Origin: Candidatus Kapaibacterium sp.
GTDB taxonomy: Bacteria; Bacteroidota; Ignavibacteria; Kapaibacteriales; Kapaibacteriaceae
Direction: 5' to 3'
DNA: 38,611 nucleotides
Assembly: GCA_018882585.1 (NCBI GenBank)
Contig: VFFB01000012.1
Coordinates: 1-38,611 of the forward strand
Part shown: positions 35,001 through 38,611 of the stretch, in pieces
How the letters are laid out: the number at the start of each line of letters is the position of its first letter
How positions within the stretch are numbered: the stretch's first letter is position 1
Program-made: the position numbers and the translations under genes
The notes under the pieces: generated by a model
What the model saw: only the letters and a program-made list of their open reading frames with translations
Told to the model about the DNA's origin: nothing
Databases searched by the model: none

Positions 35001-35201
35001 AACCCTTGTAAAGGTCATTCCGGCAGGTGTCACAAACACGTCCAGCGTTGGTGTCCGCGCCGCGAATAACACCTCAGCCGGCCACTGACCATGGTTCGGA
35101 ATGAATCCCGTTGGTCGTGGTGAAGGGGCTGCCACGGCGGTGGCAACAGAAAGCGTGAAGACCATGGCAAGCATGGCCATCAATGGGAAGAATCGATTCA
35201 T
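32022..35201 (-). CDS. T9SS-sorted protein with SBBP repeats and Ig-like domains
   Basis: 1059 residues from ATG 35201; an in-frame start 24 bases upstream merely prepends residues before the signal peptide (MNRFFPLMAMLAMVFTLSV...). Near residue 33 is FIPNHGQWPAEVLF, the entry motif of the DUF7948-type module common before SBBP repeats. From ~235 to ~690 come about seven beta-propeller-like repeats of the form GGSGxDxxxGxxVDxxxxxYVxGxTxSxxFP. Then come a PRGGESYCVGANIPVTW sandwich and two Ig-like domains with KYQWRHNGSNINGATKSTL and TYQWSKDGTNIDGATAATY. The last ~85 residues are a T9SS type A domain (DLSGRVVSM). Likely a large surface or released protein. It diverges from pdxJ. Ligand unknown. 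Confidence 0.85.
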   Translation of the reverse strand: MNRFFPLMAMLAMVFTLSVATAVAAPSPRPTGFIPNHGQWPAEVLFAARTPTLDVFVTPAGMTFTRVRTADVPDAPTTTLRAEWQNTTGATGTVYHPTDQVVAFYRGKSAHVVHVSDRVTVTNVYPGVDVVYTLQDEQLRFDLDVRPGAELARVALRWPYVARFMTMADAHGEIRQVMIDNCLRLDRLHVEQEGTPLNASFAMEPVDDGIALSFNIEGYDPAKRLLIDPVVYGAYIGSKGNDLIAGLEYTARQEVIIAGAAEEIQFPDAGSTVNHGSTGQTDAFIARMDPKLTKVISFAFIGGSDHDRARGMCVDKANSVYIVGETQSANFPTSSGASGQIYKAGLDGFLVKLDSNLTALKLATYHGGNKDDSPRGVAVDKNLTIYVAGTTLSNANFPVTFPVSVTVSDWRGRQSTTPGGGANLGGIEGFVASFSQSGTMLQGRFFGRSGDEIITAIAVDNASGVYITGSTSSSDFETAPTPSFFASGRLPYDRTFGGGITDAFITKFNNELALAKSDDGTYSSYLGGSGDEQGRGVFVDDLGRAHVVGVTNSPNLEAVSTLNTTPIGGQDIFMAVMSDDGRDLKSLTYYGGSGNDEVLGAKPYTTSTTAVIYGYTVSVDFPTTGTGSESNRAGTTDGFVALINTTTNRYCTLLGASADDTVRAAIVDPKGDIVYAMSTTSTNLPTHEQSYNTKASGQDIFLGKFAFGSLELASPRGGESYCVGANIPVTWQVLDMLADDKYSLELSTDNGTTWTEIAKGLTTKAYTWKPTDLQPGSTYRMAIRSERGHLSSTPAPFTLNLPPKIDRQPVAASACVGQPVTLSIEASGTSVKYQWRHNGSNINGATKSTLELTVSASSLGKYDCVVTGSCNPQLNSTVVDVTEATPTAISKQPQDVTVDEGAAFELGVTATGGTLTYQWSKDGTNIDGATAATYKVAAAAMADAATYRCVVTGGCGVVTSEAATVKVNKAVNSAEELSDLGARILGPQPADEVVRLAVDQPQESMVVRIIDLSGRVVSMVRPGSTQVISIPVQSLAPATYILEFTSAGRVAQGTFVIQR

Positions 35202-35232
35202 ACAGATGATTCCTGGTGACTGCAATGTATCG

Positions 35233-35256
35233 GCAAAGATCGCTATGCAAAGATCG
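35233..35256. repeat. 10-bp tandem direct repeat in divergent promoter region
   Basis: GCAAAGATCG occurs at 35233-35242 and again at 35247-35256, a 14-base period, 32 bases upstream of the SBBP gene start. It could be a pair of regulator half-sites or two overlapping weak promoter boxes (minus GATCTTTG resembles TAnnTTTG with one mismatch). Confidence 0.5.
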
Positions 35257-35291
35257 TTGAAAACCGCGCATGTTTTAGCACGGGTTCATCC

Positions 35292-35299
35292 TACTTTTG
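35292..35299 (+). promoter_or_regulatory. Bacteroidota-type -7 promoter element of pdxJ
   Basis: TACTTTTG matches TAnnTTTG exactly, with a TGTTTTAG segment about 20 bases upstream in the -33 position. Transcription would begin near 35306, leaving a ~43-base leader that contains GGGAG 6 bases before the pdxJ ATG. Confidence 0.6.
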
Positions 35300-35348
35300 C
35301 GCACGCAGAACAACAGCAGAGCACGTAAAAAGTTTCTCCGGGAGCGTC

Positions 35349-36074
35349 ATGCGACTTGCCGTCAATATCGACCACATTGCAACGGTGCGCGAGGCGCGCG
35401 GCGGCATCGAGCCCGACCCCGTTCACGCGGCCGTGATCGCTGAATTGGCCGGTGCCGAGGGCATCGTTTGCCACCTCCGCGAGGACCGTCGCCACGTCAA
35501 CGACCGGGACGTACGTGTCCTTCGTGAGGTCGTTTCGACCAAGCTGGACCTCGAAATGGCTGCAACTGGCGAGATCATCGCCTTCGCCTTGGACGTGCTA
35601 CCTGACCTGGTAACGATCGTCCCTGAAAAACGTGAGGAACTCACGACAGAGGGTGGCCTTGACGTCGCGGCCAACGTGAGGTTCTATACCGACCTTGTGA
35701 GTGCGATGCACGACAAGCGCATCGACGTCTCCTACTTCATCGATCCCGACCTGCATCAGGTCGAGGCAGCAGCCCGCTGCGGAGCCAATATCATCGAGCT
35801 TCACACCGGAACGTATGCCAATTCCCGAAGCCGTGCCGAGGCAGAGGCCGAACTCACGCGACTTCGGCTTGCCGCCGAGGCAGCATCCGAAGCAGGACTT
35901 ATCGTCACCGCAGGGCATGGCCTTGACCGCCGCAACATTGCCCCTATATGCCGCATTCCACAGATCGAAGAGGTCAGCATAGGACATGCACTGATCTCCC
36001 GCGCCATGTTCGTTGGCATGAAAGGGGCGGTGGAAGAGATGCTTGATACGATTGCCACGGCAACACGGATGTGA
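35349..36074 (+). CDS. pdxJ: Pyridoxine 5'-phosphate synthase
   Basis: 241 residues, standard for PdxJ. It condenses 1-deoxyxylulose 5-phosphate with 3-amino-2-oxopropyl phosphate to form pyridoxine 5'-phosphate, the last ring-forming step of DXP-dependent B6 synthesis. Active-site residues by comparison with E. coli are His42 (GIVCHLREDRRHV), Glu69 (LDLEMA) and His190 (TAGHGLDRRN). LAVNIDHIATVREARGG at the N-terminus, VPEKREELTTEGGLDV and IELHTGTYA complete the signature. GGGAG precedes the ATG by 6 bases. Monocistronic, converging on sdhB with an 18-base gap. Confidence 0.97.
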   Translation: MRLAVNIDHIATVREARGGIEPDPVHAAVIAELAGAEGIVCHLREDRRHVNDRDVRVLREVVSTKLDLEMAATGEIIAFALDVLPDLVTIVPEKREELTTEGGLDVAANVRFYTDLVSAMHDKRIDVSYFIDPDLHQVEAAARCGANIIELHTGTYANSRSRAEAEAELTRLRLAAEAASEAGLIVTAGHGLDRRNIAPICRIPQIEEVSIGHALISRAMFVGMKGAVEEMLDTIATATRM

Positions 36075-36092
36075 CCGCAGCAAGTTGCCGGG

Positions 36093-36842
36093 TCAGTCCC
36101 GGCCTACCCTGGCAGCCGCGGTGTAATCGCGGTTGAGCATGGCAATAAACTCCACCGAGATGCCCTTCGGACATGCGGCTTCGCATTCGTAGTGGTTGGT
36201 GCACGAGCCGAACCCTTCGGCATCCATCGTCAGCACCATCGACTCGGCACGCGAGAGTCGCTCGGCCTGTCCCTGCGGCAGCGAGCTCAAGTGTCCGGCC
36301 TTGGCACCAACAAACAGCATAGCCGAGGCATTCGGACATGCAGCAACACAGGCGCCACAGCCTATGCAGGCGGCTGCGTCCATGGCTTTATCTGCATCAC
36401 GCTTTGGAATGGGGATGGTGTTGCCGTCTTGAGCATTCCCCGTGTTTACGCTGATGAATCCACCGGACTGGATAATGCGGTCGAACGAGCTGCGATCGAC
36501 CACAAGGTCCCGCACCACCGGGAATGCCTTGGCACGCCACGGTTCGATGTAGATTTCATCGCCATCCTTAAAGCTGCGCATGTGCAGCTGACATGCCGTG
36601 GTTCGGGCGTGGGGGCCATGCGGACGACCGTTGATGACCATGCCACACGTTCCGCAGATACCCTCGCGACAATCGTGATCGAAGGCCACGGGTTCTTCGC
36701 CCTTCTCCATGAGCTGCTCGTTCAGCACGTCGAGCATCTCAAGGAAGCTCATGTGCTCACTTACGCCGGCAAGATCATAGGTCTTGAGCATGCCGGCCGC
36801 ATCGGGGCCGGCCTGACGCCAGATGTGCAACCGAAGGTTCAT
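36093..36842 (-). CDS. sdhB: Succinate dehydrogenase/fumarate reductase iron-sulfur subunit
   Basis: 249 residues from ATG 36842, which overlaps the sdhA stop by one base (TAATG). It relays electrons from the flavoprotein to quinone. The [2Fe-2S] cluster is bound by Cys58, 63, 66 and 84 ([14 protein letters not shown] region). The C-terminal ferredoxin domain has the 4Fe-4S motif [12 protein letters not shown] (Cys159, 162, 165, with Cys169 shared) and the 3Fe-4S ligands Cys214 and Cys220 with Cys224 ([14 protein letters not shown]). The [10 protein letters not shown] form is typical of the type B enzymes of Bacteroidota using menaquinone. Direction of the reaction cannot be decided. Confidence 0.95.
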   Translation of the reverse strand: MNLRLHIWRQAGPDAAGMLKTYDLAGVSEHMSFLEMLDVLNEQLMEKGEEPVAFDHDCREGICGTCGMVINGRPHGPHARTTACQLHMRSFKDGDEIYIEPWRAKAFPVVRDLVVDRSSFDRIIQSGGFISVNTGNAQDGNTIPIPKRDADKAMDAAACIGCGACVAACPNASAMLFVGAKAGHLSSLPQGQAERLSRAESMVLTMDAEGFGSCTNHYECEAACPKGISVEFIAMLNRDYTAAARVGRD

Positions 36843-38611
36843 TACTTGTAACTCCGTGTAGCCAGTTTCACATGTTCGAATTCGAGCGACTCCTTGTGCA
36901 GCACCGGAGCCGATCCGGCACCGGTGTATTCCCAAGCAGCCACGTAGCAGAACTCCTCGTCATTACGCTGCGCCTCGCCATCCTCGGTCTGATACTCTTC
37001 GCGGAAATGTCCGCCGCACGACTCATTGCGGTGAAGCGCGTCGTGACACATCAGCTCGCCAAACTCCAGGAAGTCGGCAACGCGCGAGGCATGTTCGAGG
37101 GCCTGATTCAGCTGCTCGCCCGCGCCGGGCACGTACAGATTCTGCCAGAACTCTTCGCGAAGCTCAGGGATGCGCTTCAACGCTTCCTTCAGACCGGCCT
37201 CGTTCCGAGCCATGCCGCACTTGTCCCACATTATCTTGCCAAGCTCGCGATGGAATGACGCCGGCGTACGCTTGCCGTTGATCGAAAGCAGTTTCGAGAT
37301 CTTGGCCTGAGATTCCTGCACCGCGGCAACAGCCTCGGGTGCATCCGATGCTACCTTGCCTAGACCGCCCTTGGCGAAGTATCCACCTATGGTGTACGGA
37401 ATGACGAAGTATCCGTCGGCAAGTCCTTGCATCAAGGCGCTGGCACCAAGACGATTGGCACCATGGTCCGAGAAGTTTGCTTCACCAAGCACGAAGCACC
37501 CGGGAATGGTCGACATCAGGTCGTAGTCGACCCACAAGCCGCCCATGGTGTAATGCACGGCAGGATAGATGCGCATCGGCGTCGAATAGGGGTCGTCACC
37601 GGTAATGCGCTCGTACATCTCGAACAGGTTGCCGTAGCGGTCTTCGATCGTCTTCCGCCCAAGTCGATTGATCGCGTCAGCGAAGTCAAGATAGACGCCA
37701 AGGCCGCCGGGGCCCACTCCGCGTCCGTCGTCGCAGGCTTCCTTCGCAGCTCGCGAAGCGATGTCGCGAGGCGAGAGATTACCGAACGACGGATACTTGC
37801 GCTCCAGGTAGTAATCACGCTCGTTCTCGGGGATGTCCTGCGGAGCACGCTTATCCCCTTTCGCCTTAGGCACCCAGATTCGTCCGTCATTCCGCAGCGA
37901 TTCCGACATCAGCGTGAGCTTTGACTGGTAATCACCACTCACAGGAATGCACGTAGGATGGATCTGCGTGTAGCACGGGTTGGCGAACAATGCCCCACGC
38001 TTGTGCGCACGGTACGCTGCCGTCACGTTACATGCCTTGGCATTCGTCGACAGGTAAAAAACGTTGCCGTAGCCGCCCGTGGCAAGAACAACGGCGTCGC
38101 CCATCAACGACGAGACCTCGCCGCTTACCAAGTCGCGCATAACAATACCGCGGGCACGACCGTCGACGACGACCAGGTCCATCATCTCTTTCTTGGTGTG
38201 AAGCTTCACCTTGCCAAGCCCCACCTGACGGCTCAACGCCTGGTAGGCGCCGATAAGCAGCTGCTGTCCCGTCTGACCTCGGGCGTAGAACGTCCGCGAA
38301 ACCTGCGCACCACCAAACGAGCGGTTGGCAAGGTATCCGCCGTACTCGCGAGCGAAGGGCACCCCTTGGGCAACACACTGGTCGATGATGTTCACACTTA
38401 CCTGGGCCAGACGGTAGACGTTGGCCTCGCGGGCGCGGAAGTCACCGCCCTTGATGGTATCGTAGAACAGTCGGTACACCGAGTCGCCGTCATTCTGATA
38501 GTTCTTCGCAGCATTGATACCGCCTTGCGCAGCGATCGAGTGCGCACGGCGCGGCGAATCGTGATATGTCACGGCGTGGACGTTATAGCCCAATTCGGCT
38601 AGTGTTGCGGC
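36842..38611 (-). CDS. sdhA: Succinate dehydrogenase/fumarate reductase flavoprotein subunit (5' partial)
   Basis: 589 codons are visible; the frame continues past the right edge ([14 protein letters not shown]). The missing N-terminus holds the first part of the FAD GxGxxG site. Visible: the covalent FAD His in [27 protein letters not shown], substrate-site [15 protein letters not shown] and [13 protein letters not shown], the [10 protein letters not shown] segment, and [18 protein letters not shown]. The long form with a C-terminal ...[17 protein letters not shown] tail is the Bacteroidota/epsilon type found with a single b-type cytochrome subunit, which would be encoded beyond the window. 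TTG at 38593 is internal and not the start. Confidence 0.95.
   Translation of the reverse strand, partial: AATLAELGYNVHAVTYHDSPRRAHSIAAQGGINAAKNYQNDGDSVYRLFYDTIKGGDFRAREANVYRLAQVSVNIIDQCVAQGVPFAREYGGYLANRSFGGAQVSRTFYARGQTGQQLLIGAYQALSRQVGLGKVKLHTKKEMMDLVVVDGRARGIVMRDLVSGEVSSLMGDAVVLATGGYGNVFYLSTNAKACNVTAAYRAHKRGALFANPCYTQIHPTCIPVSGDYQSKLTLMSESLRNDGRIWVPKAKGDKRAPQDIPENERDYYLERKYPSFGNLSPRDIASRAAKEACDDGRGVGPGGLGVYLDFADAINRLGRKTIEDRYGNLFEMYERITGDDPYSTPMRIYPAVHYTMGGLWVDYDLMSTIPGCFVLGEANFSDHGANRLGASALMQGLADGYFVIPYTIGGYFAKGGLGKVASDAPEAVAAVQESQAKISKLLSINGKRTPASFHRELGKIMWDKCGMARNEAGLKEALKRIPELREEFWQNLYVPGAGEQLNQALEHASRVADFLEFGELMCHDALHRNESCGGHFREEYQTEDGEAQRNDEEFCYVAAWEYTGAGSAPVLHKESLEFEHVKLATRSYK

Overview
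The window reads as chromosomal DNA of a moderately high-GC, Gram-negative, respiring bacterium of the Bacteroidota/Chlorobiota (FCB) group. The evidence is several secreted proteins ending in type IX secretion (T9SS) type-A-like sorting domains, TAnnTTTG promoter elements typical of Bacteroidota sigma factors, a menaquinone-type succinate dehydrogenase/fumarate reductase and a SUF-only Fe-S system. A deep-branching Chlorobiota relative (Kapabacteria/Ignavibacteria-like) is my best guess, but this is inference. I see no transposase, integrase, prophage core gene, CRISPR array, rRNA or tRNA. Genes are tightly packed and no gene-free stretch reaches 300 bases.

Layout, left to right. (a) 1-2635, plus strand: the 3' end of a secreted zincin-like protease, an orphan CcmA-like ABC ATPase and an MltD-like lipoprotein transglycosylase, all with overlapping ends. 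(b) 2800-9738, minus strand: nuoM-nuoN, followed by a T9SS-sorted HYDIN/cohesin-like protein translationally coupled to a small outer-membrane barrel, then a DUF1573 lipoprotein with its own promoter. (c) 9858-10583, plus: a soluble orphan histidine kinase. (d) 10764-20957, minus: an eight-gene run in which every product has a signal peptide. Four are phage-tail-fibre-like proteins, two are large repeat proteins (one with a dockerin-like tail), one is a T9SS-like cargo and the last is a barrel. This is the least explained part of the window. (e) 21248-21817, plus: peptidyl-tRNA hydrolase.

(f) 21829-31827, minus: a probable single 12-gene transcription unit sufB-C-D-S-E-T, a PaaE-like ferredoxin-reductase fusion, an IscR-like Rrf2 regulator, a SufA-like A-type carrier, superoxide dismutase, a LON-domain protein and a SpoIIE-type phosphatase. 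A GACT-N5-AGTC palindrome, the core of the IscR type 1 operator, lies just upstream of sufB. This suggests autoregulation of Fe-S assembly, repair and oxygen defence by the embedded regulator. (g) 32022-35201, minus: a 1059-residue SBBP/Ig-like T9SS protein. (h) 35349-36074, plus: pdxJ, whose product makes the PLP precursor used by SufS. (i) 36093-38611, minus: sdhB and most of sdhA, running off the right edge.

The housekeeping genes form an aerobic respiratory and Fe-S theme: complex I membrane arm, complex II, SUF assembly and SOD. The rest is cell-surface biology: T9SS cargo, barrels and adhesin-like fibres. None of the T9SS machinery genes is in the window.
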